Positions 52,185-62,668 are shown, counted from the stretch's first letter. The stretch is 64,000 nt of DNA from Novosphingobium sp049354825 (GCF_049354825.1 NZ_CP186480.1:992001-1056000); one strand, 5' to 3'. Numbers and translations are program-made. Notes: generated by a model not told the origin, from the sequence alone.

Positions 52185-53188
52185 TCCGCCGCCTCCACCA
52201 CCGGGCACGCCCGCAGCGGTTCCTCGCCCTTGAGCGCGGTCAGGCCCAGCTTGGCGAACAGCGCCGCGTCGCTGTCGTCGCCCGCGTTCGGTGCGGTCAG
52301 CAGCTTGTCGCCGGTGAAGATCGAGTTCGCGCCGGCCATGACGCACAGCGCCTGGGTCGCCTCGCTCATGCTTTCGCGCCCGGCGGAGAGCCGCACCATC
52401 GAAAGCGGCATGGTGATCCGCGCAACCGCGACCGTGCGGACGAATTCGATGTCGTCGATCTTGGCCAGCGGCGTGTCCGCCAGCATATCGCCCAGCACGG
52501 TGCCCTTGACCGGCACCAGCGCGTTGACCGGCACGCTTTCGGGGTGGGCCGGCAACGTCGCCAGCGTATGGATGAACCCCACCCGGTCCTCGCGCGTTTC
52601 GCCCATGCCGACGATCCCGCCGCTGCACACGTTGATGCCCGATGCGCGCACGTTGGAAAGCGTTTCCAGCCGCTGGTCCATCGTCCGCGTGGTGATGACG
52701 CGCTCGTAATATTCCGGGCTGCTGTCGATGTTGTGGTTGTAGTAATCGAGCCCCGCCTCGGCGAGCATGTCGGCCTGTTTCGGCGTCAGCATGCCCAGCG
52801 TCATGCAGGTTTCCAGCCCCATCGCCCGCACGCCTTTCACGATCTCTACGATCGCAGGCATGTCGCGATCCTTGGGGTTGCGCCAGGCCGCGCCCATGCA
52901 GAAGCGCTGGCTCCCGTGGTCCTTTGCCTGCGCGGCCGATTGCAGCACCGCCTGGACGTCCATCAGCTTGGTCGCGGCGACGCCGCTGTCCGCCTTCACG
53001 CTTTGCGAACAATAGCCGCAATCTTCAGGGCAGCCGCCGGTCTTGATGCTCAGCAGCGTGCAGAGCTGGACCTGGTCCGGCGCGTGGTGCGCGCGGTGGA
53101 CTGTCGCGGCGTGGAACACCAGTTCGGAAAACGGCAGGTCGAACAGCGCGGCGATTTCGGCGCGGGTCCAGTCAGTGCGGATGGTCAT
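52181..53188 (-). CDS. bioB: Biotin synthase
   Basis: A 335-residue radical SAM enzyme that inserts sulfur into dethiobiotin. The 4Fe-4S motif is Cys53-x3-Cys57-x2-Cys60 (GGCPEDCGYCSQS); the [2Fe-2S] ligands lie in the central barrel. QVQLCTLLSIKTGGC and MRVRLSAGRESM-like segments are typical. It sits inside the propionyl-CoA cluster, with start overlapping the esterase stop (ATGA). Biotin is the cofactor of PccA, which explains the location. The other biotin genes are not in the window. Confidence 0.96.
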   Translation of the reverse strand: MTIRTDWTRAEIAALFDLPFSELVFHAATVHRAHHAPDQVQLCTLLSIKTGGCPEDCGYCSQSVKADSGVAATKLMDVQAVLQSAAQAKDHGSQRFCMGAAWRNPKDRDMPAIVEIVKGVRAMGLETCMTLGMLTPKQADMLAEAGLDYYNHNIDSSPEYYERVITTRTMDQRLETLSNVRASGINVCSGGIVGMGETREDRVGFIHTLATLPAHPESVPVNALVPVKGTVLGDMLADTPLAKIDDIEFVRTVAVARITMPLSMVRLSAGRESMSEATQALCVMAGANSIFTGDKLLTAPNAGDDSDAALFAKLGLTALKGEEPLRACPVVEAAE

Positions 53189-54045
53189 TGCGGGGCGTCC
53201 TGGCAGCCGGTGACGAAGCCGTATTGCGGATCGAGTTTCTCGGTCGTCGGAAACAGAAACTGCAGCGCGGCGGGCACGACGGCGTGGTAGATCGTGGCGT
53301 GGGTGAATTCGCGGTGCGGAACCACGCAGGCGCGGTTGCCCAGCGCAGCGGCGAAGCGCGCGTCAATGGCGGCTTCGTCGCCGCCCTCCTCGGCAAAGGT
53401 GACGAAAAGGCGCCGTCCGGCCTGCGCTTTGCCCATCAGCGCAGGTGCGGCGGCGGTCAGCGCGGCGTTATCCCACCACAGGCTGGGGCTGACGGCGGCG
53501 TAATTGCGGAACAGCGCCGGCTCACGCAGCCAGGTCTCGGCGATGAAGAGGCCCGCCAGCGATTCCCCGATCACGCCATCGTTACCGTCGGTGCGATAGC
53601 GCGCGGCGATCATCGGCTTGACCTCGTCGCGGATGAAGCGGCGAAAGCGCGCCGATTGGCCGGCGGTGGGATACTTGGCGAGCAGCGCCTTGTCCGCGGT
53701 TGGCCCAGTAAGCTCGTTGCGGCGGTCCCTGGTGGCGATGCCGACGACGATCGCGTCCTGCGCCCGTCCCCACGCCGCGCCGAGCTGGCCGGCGCCGACG
53801 ACGTGGATGAAGTCCTGATCCACGCCGCCGTCGATCAGGTAGAGCACCGGGTACCGCTTTTCCCCCTTGGCGTAGTCCGCGGGCAGCGAAACGTTTATCA
53901 CCCTCTCCTCGCCCATCACGGCCGAGGCGACGCGAATGCTTTGGCCCAGCACGATCGTTTCCGGCGCGGCAATGGATACAGCGGGCAGCGCCGCGTTCAG
54001 CGGCGTGGACAAAAGCAGGGCCAGCGCGGCGGTGCGGGCGATCAT
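53185..54045 (-). CDS. Exported esterase-like alpha/beta hydrolase (PF00756 type)
   Basis: A 286-residue secreted protein with a signal peptide (MIARTAALALLLSTPLNAALP). It resembles the esterase D/trehalose esterase family: VSLPADYAKGEKRYPVLYLIDGG, FRRFIRDEVKPMIAARYRT, nucleophile elbow GVIGESLAGLFIAE (Ser near 150) and late FTHATIYHAVVPAAL, which supplies the His. It might release short-chain acids from esters in the periplasm, fitting a propionate operon, but substrate is unknown. Start at 54045 overlaps the transporter stop; its stop overlaps bioB. Confidence 0.82.
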   Translation of the reverse strand: MIARTAALALLLSTPLNAALPAVSIAAPETIVLGQSIRVASAVMGEERVINVSLPADYAKGEKRYPVLYLIDGGVDQDFIHVVGAGQLGAAWGRAQDAIVVGIATRDRRNELTGPTADKALLAKYPTAGQSARFRRFIRDEVKPMIAARYRTDGNDGVIGESLAGLFIAETWLREPALFRNYAAVSPSLWWDNAALTAAAPALMGKAQAGRRLFVTFAEEGGDEAAIDARFAAALGNRACVVPHREFTHATIYHAVVPAALQFLFPTTEKLDPQYGFVTGCQDAPQ

Positions 54046-54503
54046 GCCGGTTTCCTTGCCAGGTAGAGCCCCAGCGCCATCACCGCCAGGCCGGCGGCGC
54101 GCTTGGTCGTGATCGGGCTGGGTATCGCGCCAAGCCAGCCGAAATGGTCGATCGCCGCGGCGGCAACGATCTGGCCCAGCAGCACGAAGAAGATCGCATT
54201 GCCCAGGCCGATCTTCGGCGCCGCGAAGGCGACAGCGGTGGCGTAGAACAGCATGAACACCGCGCCGAACCAGATCCACGGCTGTTCGAACGTGAACGCC
54301 GATCGCGCGGGAAACCCCATCACCGCGACGATAGCGAGTGCGATTCCGAAGCCCACGCCGAAAGTGACCATCGTCGCCGAAACCGGGCTGCCGAGCTGCT
54401 TGCCCAGCGCGGAATTGAACGCCGCGAAGATCGGGATGCCGATGCCGCTGGCGAACATCATCGCCGCGATGGGCACGAACGCGGTTTGCGGGGCCGCGCT
54501 CAC
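54042..54503 (-). CDS. DMT-family transporter of the YdcZ (DUF606) type
   Basis: A 153-residue integral membrane protein with five predicted helices: FVPIAAMMFASGIGIPIF, SATMVTFGVGFGIALAIVAV, WIWFGAVFMLFYATAVAFA, NAIFFVLLGQIVAAAAI and RAAGLAVMALGLYLA. The pattern and length match DUF606/YdcZ transporters, which act as pairs or dimers. Substrate unknown; in this context a short acid is possible but not shown. It starts at GTG 54503, overlapping the mutase stop (GTGA), and overlaps the esterase start. An upstream Met would extend into the mutase gene. Confidence 0.83.
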   Translation of the reverse strand: MSAAPQTAFVPIAAMMFASGIGIPIFAAFNSALGKQLGSPVSATMVTFGVGFGIALAIVAVMGFPARSAFTFEQPWIWFGAVFMLFYATAVAFAAPKIGLGNAIFFVLLGQIVAAAAIDHFGWLGAIPSPITTKRAAGLAVMALGLYLARKPA

Positions 54504-56650
54504 CCTGCGGCCTCCAGTTCGGACCCGGCCGGCGGCATGTTGTGGCCCAGCAGGCGCAGCAGGTCCGCCGCGCACTCGACCACGTTGCTGCCCGGGCCGT
54601 AGATCCCCTGGACCCCGGCTTCGCGCAGAAAATCGTAGTCCTGCGGCGGGATCACCCCGCCCGCCACCACCTTGATGTCGGCGCGCCCCGCATCCTTGAG
54701 CAAGCGCACCAGCGCGGGGATCAGCGTCTTGTGCCCTGCTGCCAGCGACGAGGCGCCGACCGCGTCGACGTCCTTTTCAAGCGCCAACGCGGCGGTCTCT
54801 TCGGGCGTCTGGAACAGCGGCCCCGACACCACGTCGAAACCCATGTCAGCGAACGCAGAGGCGATCACGTTGGCGCCGCGGTCGTGTCCGTCCTGGCCCA
54901 TCTTGGCGACGAGGATGCGGGGTTTGTGACCGATCCGGCGTGCAACCGCGTCGACGCCCGAGACGACCGCAGCATAGCGATCGTCGCCGGCATAGGCCGG
55001 GCCGTAGACGCCCGTCACCGGCACCGGCTGCGTGCCGTAGCGGCCGAATGCGGCCTCCATCGCGTCCGATATCTCGCCCAGCGACGCGCGCGCGCGCGCC
55101 GCGCCGACCGCCAGCGCCAGCAAGTTGCCGCCGCCCCTCGCGCCTTCGGTCAGCGCCGCCAGCGCGGCACGGCAAGCGGCCTCGTCGCGGCGCTCGCGCA
55201 TCGCCTTCAGGCGCGCGATCTGCGCGTCGCGCACCGCGTGGTTGTCGATGTCGAGCGTGTCGAGGTGGGCTTCCTCGCCCAGCCGGTACTTGTTCACGCC
55301 CACGATCACGTCCTCGCCGCGGTCGACCCGGGCCTGGCGTGCGGCGGCGGCCTGTTCGATGGCGGCCTTGGGCTTGCCGGTGGCGACATAGGCGGTCATC
55401 CCGCCGGCCGCGTCGACCTCCTCGATCATGGCCCAGGCCTGGTCCACCAGCGTCTGCGTCAGCGCCTCGACGTAATAGGACCCGCCCAGCGGATCGACGA
55501 CCCTGGTGATGCCGGTTTCCTCGGCCAGGACGATCTGCGTGTTGCGGGCGATGCGGGCGCTGAAATCGGTTGGCAGCGCGATCGCCTCGTCCAGCGCGTT
55601 CGTGTGCAGGCTCTGCGTGCCGCCCAGCGTCGCGGCCATTGCTTCGATGCAGGTGCGCATGACGTTGTTGTAGGGGTCCTGCTCCTGCAGGCTGACGCCG
55701 CTGGTCTGGCAGTGGGTACGCAGCATCTTGCTGCGTTCGCTTTTGGCGCCCAGCTCGTCCATCACGCGCCACCACAGCGTGCGGGCAGCGCGCAGCTTGG
55801 CGATCTCCATGAAGAAGTTCATGCCGATGCCGAAAAAGAACGAAAGCCGGCCGGCGAAGGCATCGATATCGAGCCCCGCCGCCATCGCGCGCTTCGCGTA
55901 TTCCTTGCCGTCGGCAATGGTGAAGGCCAGCTCCTGCACCGCCGTCGCACCGGCTTCGTGCATGTGGTAGCCGGAGATCGAAATGCTGTTGAACTTGGGC
56001 ATTTCGGCGCTGGTATAGGCGATGATGTCCGACACGATCCGCATCGAAGGCTCGGGCGGATAGATGTACGTGTTGCGGACCATGAACTCCTTGAGGATGT
56101 CGTTCTGGATCGTCCCGTCGAGGAGCTTGCGGTCGACCCCCTGCTCCTCGCCCGCGACGATGAAGAACGCCAGGATCGGGATCACCGCGCCGTTCATCGT
56201 CATGCTGACCGACATCTGGTCGAGCGGAATGCCGTCGAACAGTATCTTCATGTCCTCGACGGAATCGATCGCCACGCCCGCCTTGCCCACGTCGCCGACC
56301 ACGCGCGGATGGTCGCTGTCATAGCCGCGGTGGGTGGCGAGGTCGAAGGCGACCGACAGCCCCTTCTGCCCGGCCGCGAGGTTGCGGCGGTAGAAGGCGT
56401 TGGATTCCTCGGCGGTTGAGAAGCCCGCATACTGGCGGATCGTCCACGGCCGTCCCGCGTACATGCTGGCGCGCACCCCGCGCGTGAACGGCGCGAAGCC
56501 GGGCAAGCCGGGATCGGCGGTAACGTCGTCCGCGGTGTAGAGCGGCTTGATGTCGAAGCCTTCGGGCGTATGCCAGGTCAGGTCCCTAAACCGTTCTGGG
56601 CCCTTCACCTCCTTCGCCGCGGCGGCCTGCCAGTCTTTCGCGTCAGCCAT
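54500..56650 (-). CDS. scpA: Methylmalonyl-CoA mutase
   Basis: A 716-residue B12-dependent mutase converting (R)-methylmalonyl-CoA to succinyl-CoA. The substrate domain has RPWTIRQYAGFSTAEESNAFYRRNLAAGQKGLSVAFDLATHRG and the C-terminal cobalamin domain KMGQDGHDRGANVIASAF with the DxHxxG motif. Both domains are in one chain, so it acts as a homodimer. I used ATG 56650; a GTG at 56656 overlapping the hydratase stop would add MT. It lies downstream of the hydratase and epimerase in the pcc run. Confidence 0.96.
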   Translation of the reverse strand: MADAKDWQAAAAKEVKGPERFRDLTWHTPEGFDIKPLYTADDVTADPGLPGFAPFTRGVRASMYAGRPWTIRQYAGFSTAEESNAFYRRNLAAGQKGLSVAFDLATHRGYDSDHPRVVGDVGKAGVAIDSVEDMKILFDGIPLDQMSVSMTMNGAVIPILAFFIVAGEEQGVDRKLLDGTIQNDILKEFMVRNTYIYPPEPSMRIVSDIIAYTSAEMPKFNSISISGYHMHEAGATAVQELAFTIADGKEYAKRAMAAGLDIDAFAGRLSFFFGIGMNFFMEIAKLRAARTLWWRVMDELGAKSERSKMLRTHCQTSGVSLQEQDPYNNVMRTCIEAMAATLGGTQSLHTNALDEAIALPTDFSARIARNTQIVLAEETGITRVVDPLGGSYYVEALTQTLVDQAWAMIEEVDAAGGMTAYVATGKPKAAIEQAAAARQARVDRGEDVIVGVNKYRLGEEAHLDTLDIDNHAVRDAQIARLKAMRERRDEAACRAALAALTEGARGGGNLLALAVGAARARASLGEISDAMEAAFGRYGTQPVPVTGVYGPAYAGDDRYAAVVSGVDAVARRIGHKPRILVAKMGQDGHDRGANVIASAFADMGFDVVSGPLFQTPEETAALALEKDVDAVGASSLAAGHKTLIPALVRLLKDAGRADIKVVAGGVIPPQDYDFLREAGVQGIYGPGSNVVECAADLLRLLGHNMPPAGSELEAAG

Positions 56651-56652
56651 CG

Positions 56653-57450
56653 TCACTTGCCCTTGAACTGTGCGGGACGTTTTTCGAGGAAGGCGCGCAC
56701 CCCTTCGGCGAAATCCTCGCCGTAACCGGCCTCACGCTGGTTCTCGCGCTCGAGGTCGAGCGTTTCGTCCAACGTCAGCGACAGCCCGGCCGGCACCTGC
56801 TTGCGGATCATGGCGATGATCCGGGTTGGCCCCTGCGCCAGTTTGGCCGCAATGGCCTGCGCGGCGTCGAGGCATTCGCCATCGGCGACCACGCGGGTGA
56901 CGATGCCGGCGTCAAGCGCGTCGCCCGCCATGCAGCGTTCGCCCAGCAGCGCCATCTCCAGCGCCTTGGTGCGCCCCGCGCTCTTGCCGATGAACCAGGC
57001 GGCGCCGGCATCGGGGACCAGGCCGATGTTGACGAAGGCCAGCTGGAGATAGGCCGAACGCGCCATAACGCTGATGTCGCCCGCCAGCGCCAGCCCTACG
57101 CCCGCGCCCGCCGCCGGCCCGTTGATCGCGGTGACGACCGGAATGTCGAGAGTGGCCAGGCGCCGGATCAGCGGGTTGAAATTGTCCTCCAGCGACTGGC
57201 CAAGATCGCGGTTGAGCCCGCCGCTGCCCGACACGTCGTTGTTGGCGGCCAGGTCCGCGCCGGCGCAGAAACCGCGCCCCGCGCCGGTGATCACGACGCA
57301 GCGCGCGCCCTGCGCCAGCGCCTGGTCAAGCGCGCCGTGCATGTCCGTGAAGCACTGCGGCACCAGCGCGTTCAGCCGATCGGGCCGGTTGAGCGTGATC
57401 GTGGCGACGTCGTTCGCGACAGCCAGCGTGATGGTTTCGAACGCGGTCAC
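56653..57450 (-). CDS. Enoyl-CoA hydratase/isomerase family protein
   Basis: A 265-residue crotonase-fold enzyme. RCVVITGAGRGFCAGADLA, the oxyanion-hole motif VVTAINGPAAGAGVGLALAGDI and LVPDAGAAWFIGKSAGRTKALEMALLGE are classic; the C-terminal part reads like the PaaG branch. Most likely it handles an enoyl-CoA in short-chain acid breakdown that yields propionyl-CoA, but the exact substrate is unknown. Its start is a GTG at 57450, 1-2 bp after the epimerase stop. Confidence 0.9.
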   Translation of the reverse strand: MTAFETITLAVANDVATITLNRPDRLNALVPQCFTDMHGALDQALAQGARCVVITGAGRGFCAGADLAANNDVSGSGGLNRDLGQSLEDNFNPLIRRLATLDIPVVTAINGPAAGAGVGLALAGDISVMARSAYLQLAFVNIGLVPDAGAAWFIGKSAGRTKALEMALLGERCMAGDALDAGIVTRVVADGECLDAAQAIAAKLAQGPTRIIAMIRKQVPAGLSLTLDETLDLERENQREAGYGEDFAEGVRAFLEKRPAQFKGK

Positions 57451-57451
57451 G

Positions 57452-57886
57452 TCAGTTGCTCCAGTGCGCCCCCTCGCTGGGCGTCTCCATGATCTCGGTC
57501 AGGACGCCGCCCATGTCGCGCGGGTGGAGGAAGAAGATCGGCGTGCCGTGCGCGCCGATCCGGGTCGGGCCGAGGACGCGCTTGCCCATCCCCTCGAACT
57601 CGGCGCGCGCGGCGGCGATATCGGGGACTTCGAAGCAGACGTGATGCTGCCCGCCGGCGGGGTTCTTCTCCAGGAAAGCGCGGATCGGCGAAGCATCGCC
57701 GAGCGGCTCGATCAACTCGATCTGCGGGCCGGAGGGCGTATCGACGAAGCAGACTTTCACGCCCTGCTCGGGCATGTCGAACGGCTCGTGGATCGTCGTC
57801 GCGCCCATCGTATCGCGCCAGAACGCGACGGCGTCGGAGATCGAGGGCGTGGCGACGCCGATGTGATTGAGGCGGCCGAGTTTCAT
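57452..57886 (-). CDS. mce: Methylmalonyl-CoA epimerase
   Basis: A 144-residue VOC-family enzyme that interconverts (S)- and (R)-methylmalonyl-CoA so the mutase can use PccA/PccB's product. It has GRLNHIGVATPSISDAVAFWRDTMGA, VKVCFVDTPSGPQIELIEPLGD, GGQHHVCFEVPDI and FFLHPRDMGGVLTEIME; the His and Glu metal ligands are all present. It lies between the enoyl-CoA hydratase gene and a small membrane gene and is in the same reading direction as both. Confidence 0.96.
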   Translation of the reverse strand: MKLGRLNHIGVATPSISDAVAFWRDTMGATTIHEPFDMPEQGVKVCFVDTPSGPQIELIEPLGDASPIRAFLEKNPAGGQHHVCFEVPDIAAARAEFEGMGKRVLGPTRIGAHGTPIFFLHPRDMGGVLTEIMETPSEGAHWSN

Positions 57887-57896
57887 TCAACATCTA

Positions 57897-58118
57897 TCAT
57901 AAAGCAAACGCCCAGTAAGCGCAGAACACTGCAGTGAAAATGTTCCAGCATTGCGCCACGAGAAATCTTACAGGTTGCGAATCAGCGGAGTACGGGCCGA
58001 ACGAGATGTACTCGGCACCCGTTTTGACTTCGCCTGAAATGAAACCGCGTACCGCGTAGCTCAAGAAAATTGCTGCGGTGATACCGAGGAGAAACCGGAG
58101 CCAAATCGGATCAAGCAT
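57897..58118 (-). CDS. Small membrane protein between pccB and mce
   Basis: A 73-residue product: WLRFLLGITAAIFLSYAVRGF, a polar loop (GEVKTGAEYISFGPYSADSQPVR) and FLVAQCWNIFTAVFCAYWAF, so two helices. ATG 58118 is preceded by GGGAGG six bases upstream, which supports it over the earlier Met. As with the gene before pccA, the segment is AT-richer and uses codons unlike neighbours, but sits in the operon with 10-11 bp gaps to both sides. No homologue recognised. Confidence 0.65.
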   Translation of the reverse strand: MLDPIWLRFLLGITAAIFLSYAVRGFISGEVKTGAEYISFGPYSADSQPVRFLVAQCWNIFTAVFCAYWAFAL

Positions 58119-58129
58119 CGCAACCTCCC

Positions 58130-59662
<1,533 letters not shown>

Positions 59663-59726
59663 GCAGGCCCCTTGGGTAGTGTCAGCGCAGGGTCATGCCC
59701 GCGTCACGCGCCGCTGTCGAATGTGA

Positions 59727-59760
59727 ACTTGCGAAGTTGCGAAGCGGCAGTTTGCAAACT
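59727..59760. promoter_or_regulatory. Putative ScfR/PccR operator between pccB and scfR
   Basis: The segment holds TTGCGAA (59729-59735), a repeat TTGCGAA (59737-59743), and the perfect palindrome GTTTGCAAAC (59750-59759). In Rhodobacter sphaeroides PccR binds paired TTTGCAAA half-sites near pccB; here one is exact and two are degenerate. It lies 11 bases before the scfR ATG and 67-100 bp from pccB, so both promoters could be touched. The spacing differs from the described 4-bp version. Confidence 0.6.
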
Positions 59761-59771
59761 ATCGCGCTGTC

Positions 59772-61190
59772 ATGAGCACCAGCCGCCTCTTCGCCGGGCC
59801 GCGCCTGCGCGCCATGCGCCGCGACCGCGCGATGCGGCAGAACGACCTTGCCGGACGCCTCGGGATCAGCACCAGCTACCTCTCGCAGCTGGAAAGCGAC
59901 GATCGCCCGCTGACCGCGGCGCTGGTAGAACGGCTACGCGCCCTGTTTCCGCTCGACTGGCACGAGCTGGGCACCGGCGGCGCGGAAACCCGGCTGGCGG
60001 CGCTGCGCGAAGCGGCCGCCGACCCGCTGTTCCCCCAACCGCTCGATCCCGGGCAACTCGCCCGCTTCGCAGCCCAGCAGCCGGCGCTGGCGGACCGTTT
60101 CGTCGCGCTGCACGAGGCTTATCGCCGCACCGGCCAGCGCCTGCAGATGGTGGACGAGGCGCTGGGCGCGGACCGGGCCGATGGCGCGCGCCTGCCGTGG
60201 GAGGACGTGCGCGACTGGTTCCACCGCGCCAACAACTACGTCGACCGGATCGACCGCGCCGCCGAAGCCCTCGCCGCGCGGCTCGGTGCCGCGCCCAGCC
60301 CGGCCTTGCCCGCGATAGAGCGCCAGCTGACCGGCCCGCTCGCCTTGTCCCTGCGGTACGAGTCCGGGCCCTTGCGCGCTTTCGACGCCGAGATGCGGCA
60401 CGTCGCGGTCGACCCCGGCCAGCCGGTGGAAAGCCGGCGCTTCCAACTGGCCCACCAGCTGGCCGCGATTGTCCTGAAGGACGAGATCGCCGCGGTTGTT
60501 GCCGGCGCCGACCTGGCGACCCCGGCGGCGCGGCAACTGCTGTTCGTCGGGCTTGGCAACTACGCCGCCGGCGCGCTGCTGATGCCGTATGGCGCGTTCC
60601 GCAAGGCCGCCCGTGACGCGCGCCACGACATCGACCGGCTGGCCCAGACCTTCGGCACGAGTTTCGAGCAGACCTGCCACCGCCTGTCCACGCTTCAGCG
60701 CGAAGGCACGCGCGGGGTGCCGTTCTTTTTCTGCCGGGTCGACATGGCGGGCAACATTACCAAGCGCCACTCCGCGACGAGGCTGCAGTTCGCCCGTTTC
60801 GGCGGGGCCTGCCCGTTGTGGATCGTGCACGAGGCCGTTGCGATCCCCGACCGCATCCTGGTCCAGCTGGCCGAGACGCCCGACGGGGTGCGCTATGTCT
60901 CGATGGCGAAGGGGCTGGTCAAGCCCTCGGGCAGCTACGCCCGCGCGCCTCGCCGCTATGCAGTCGCGCTGGGCTGCGAAGCCAGCCACGCCGGCGAATT
61001 CGTCTATGCCGACGGGATCGACCTGGCCTCCGAGGCCGGCGCCACGCGCATCGGCGTCTCGTGCCGGCTCTGCCCCCGCCCCGATTGCGACCAGCGCGCT
61101 TTTCCGCCCAGCGACCGCATGATCGCGGTCGACCCGGACGAGCGCGGCGTGGTGCCCTACCGCATCGGCGGGGTGCCGAGCGGTACCTAG
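59772..61190 (+). CDS. Short-chain acyl-CoA-responsive transcriptional regulator (ScfR/PccR type)
   Basis: A 472-residue regulator. The N-terminal HTH-XRE domain (residues about 8-65: GPRLRAMRRDRAMRQNDLAGR, then STSYLSQLE) is followed by a peptidase-M78-like region with a degenerate FQLAHQLAAIVL motif and the C-terminal DUF2083 domain with CRLCPRPDC and the preceding EFVYADGID. This is the architecture of ScfR proteins, of which PccR of Rhodobacter senses propionyl-CoA and controls pccB. The ATG has no evident Shine-Dalgarno; the operator lies 11 bases before it. Convergent overlap with gor. Confidence 0.9.
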   Translation: MSTSRLFAGPRLRAMRRDRAMRQNDLAGRLGISTSYLSQLESDDRPLTAALVERLRALFPLDWHELGTGGAETRLAALREAAADPLFPQPLDPGQLARFAAQQPALADRFVALHEAYRRTGQRLQMVDEALGADRADGARLPWEDVRDWFHRANNYVDRIDRAAEALAARLGAAPSPALPAIERQLTGPLALSLRYESGPLRAFDAEMRHVAVDPGQPVESRRFQLAHQLAAIVLKDEIAAVVAGADLATPAARQLLFVGLGNYAAGALLMPYGAFRKAARDARHDIDRLAQTFGTSFEQTCHRLSTLQREGTRGVPFFFCRVDMAGNITKRHSATRLQFARFGGACPLWIVHEAVAIPDRILVQLAETPDGVRYVSMAKGLVKPSGSYARAPRRYAVALGCEASHAGEFVYADGIDLASEAGATRIGVSCRLCPRPDCDQRAFPPSDRMIAVDPDERGVVPYRIGGVPSGT

Positions 61191-62539
61191 CGCATCAGGA
61201 CGAGCTCTTCGGCCATCGACGGGTGGAGCGCCACGGTGGCGTCGAAGTCCGCCTTGGTAAGTCCGGCACGCACCGCGATCGCCGCGGCCTGGAGGATCTC
61301 GGGCGCATCGGGCCCGATCATGTGGATGCCCAGGATCTTGTCGGTGCCGGCATCGACGACCAGCTTGTAAAGCCCGCGCTCGGCCCGTTCGGCGAACACG
61401 TTCTTCATCGGCCGGAAGTCCGAGGTGTAGACCTTGACGTCGCCGAACTGGTTGCGTGCCTGCCCTTCGGTATAGCCGACCGCGGCCAGCGGCGGCTGGC
61501 TGAACACCGCGCTGGGAATGCAGTGATAATCGACGTGCGGCACGTCCATCCGGCCGAACACGCGGTCGGCAAAGGCCTGCCCCTCGCGGATCGCCACCGG
61601 CGTCAGCTGGACCCGGTCGGTCACGTCGCCGACCGCATAGATCGAGGGCACGTTGGTGCGGTTCTCGGCATCGACGACAATCTCGCCGCGATCGCCGATC
61701 GTCACGCCTGCCGCCTCGAGGCCGAGGCCGTCGATCTTGGGGCGGCGCCCGGTCGCGACCAGCACGATGTCGGCGGCGAGCGGGTCCAGCCCCTCGGTGT
61801 GGACCAGCAGGGATCCGTCCGCCTCACGCGTCACCTGCTGCAGCTTGCGGTTGAACTTGTATTCGATGCCGCGCGCCATCGTGATCTGCAGCAACCTGTC
61901 GCGCAGCGTCTCGTCATATCCGCGCAGCACCGTATCAGAGCGGTTGACCACGGTGACATGGCAGCCCAGCGCGTTGAAGATACCGGCAAATTCCATCGCG
62001 ATGTAGCCGGCGCCGGCGATCACGACGCGCCGGGGCAGCGTTTCGAGGTGGAAAACCTCGTTGCTGGTGATGCAATGCTCGTTGCCTTCGAACGCGGGCA
62101 TGACCGGCCAGGCGCCGGTCGCCACCAGGATCGTGCCGGCGGTGACCGTCTTGCCCGAAGCCAGCCTGACCGCGTGCGGCCCGGTGATTTCCGCGCGCTC
62201 CAGGAAACTGTCGACCTTGTTGTTCGACAGCGTGGTCTTGTACGCGCCTTCCAGCCGGTCGACGTCGCGCAGCACCGTATCGCGCAAGTGCGGCCAGTCG
62301 AACTCCATGCCCGAAACCGACCAGCCGTAGTGGCGGGCGTCCTGCAGCTCCTCGGCGAAGTGGCTGCCGTAGACGAGCAGCTTCTTGGGCACGCAGCCGC
62401 GGATCACGCACGTCCCGCCGACGCGGTATTCCTCGGCCACCGCCACGCGCGCGCCGTGCGCCGCGGCGACCCGGCTGGCACGGACCCCGCCCGAACCCGC
62501 GCCGATGACGAAAAGGTCGTAATCGTAAGTGTCGGCCAT
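61187..62539 (-). CDS. gor: Glutathione-disulfide reductase
   Basis: A 450-residue FAD flavoenzyme that reduces GSSG with NADPH. Features: FVIGAGSGGVRASRVAAAHGARVAVAE (FAD), redox pair Cys44/Cys49 in GGTCVIRGCVPKK, AGYIAMEFAGIFNALGCHVTVVNRSD (NADPH), GRRPKIDGL and the dimer-interface His in VALHPSMAEELV. The variant PKK after the redox motif and the absence of a mercuric-reductase extension favour Gor over dihydrolipoamide dehydrogenase. It starts 129 bp after the pgi stop on the same strand and shares its stop with scfR. Confidence 0.93.
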   Translation of the reverse strand: MADTYDYDLFVIGAGSGGVRASRVAAAHGARVAVAEEYRVGGTCVIRGCVPKKLLVYGSHFAEELQDARHYGWSVSGMEFDWPHLRDTVLRDVDRLEGAYKTTLSNNKVDSFLERAEITGPHAVRLASGKTVTAGTILVATGAWPVMPAFEGNEHCITSNEVFHLETLPRRVVIAGAGYIAMEFAGIFNALGCHVTVVNRSDTVLRGYDETLRDRLLQITMARGIEYKFNRKLQQVTREADGSLLVHTEGLDPLAADIVLVATGRRPKIDGLGLEAAGVTIGDRGEIVVDAENRTNVPSIYAVGDVTDRVQLTPVAIREGQAFADRVFGRMDVPHVDYHCIPSAVFSQPPLAAVGYTEGQARNQFGDVKVYTSDFRPMKNVFAERAERGLYKLVVDAGTDKILGIHMIGPDAPEILQAAAIAVRAGLTKADFDATVALHPSMAEELVLMR

Positions 62540-62668
62540 GGTGTTCCTTTGCCCCCGGGTGCAGCCAGGCTGGCGGCAGCCGGGGCAAGTGGCAGCTAGG
62601 GTTGCCGGGCCCCTTCGGCAAGGACGCGCGGTGCGATCACTGTAATCGGCGGGCGGGCGCCGACGCGA

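Noticed and set aside
50170..52233. Plus-strand open frame of 687 codons opposite pccA
   Set aside because: Antisense shadow of the biotin carboxylase; its sequence has no family pattern.
54542..56419. Plus-strand open frame of 625 codons opposite methylmalonyl-CoA mutase
   Set aside because: Antisense shadow; Arg/His-rich low-complexity translation only.
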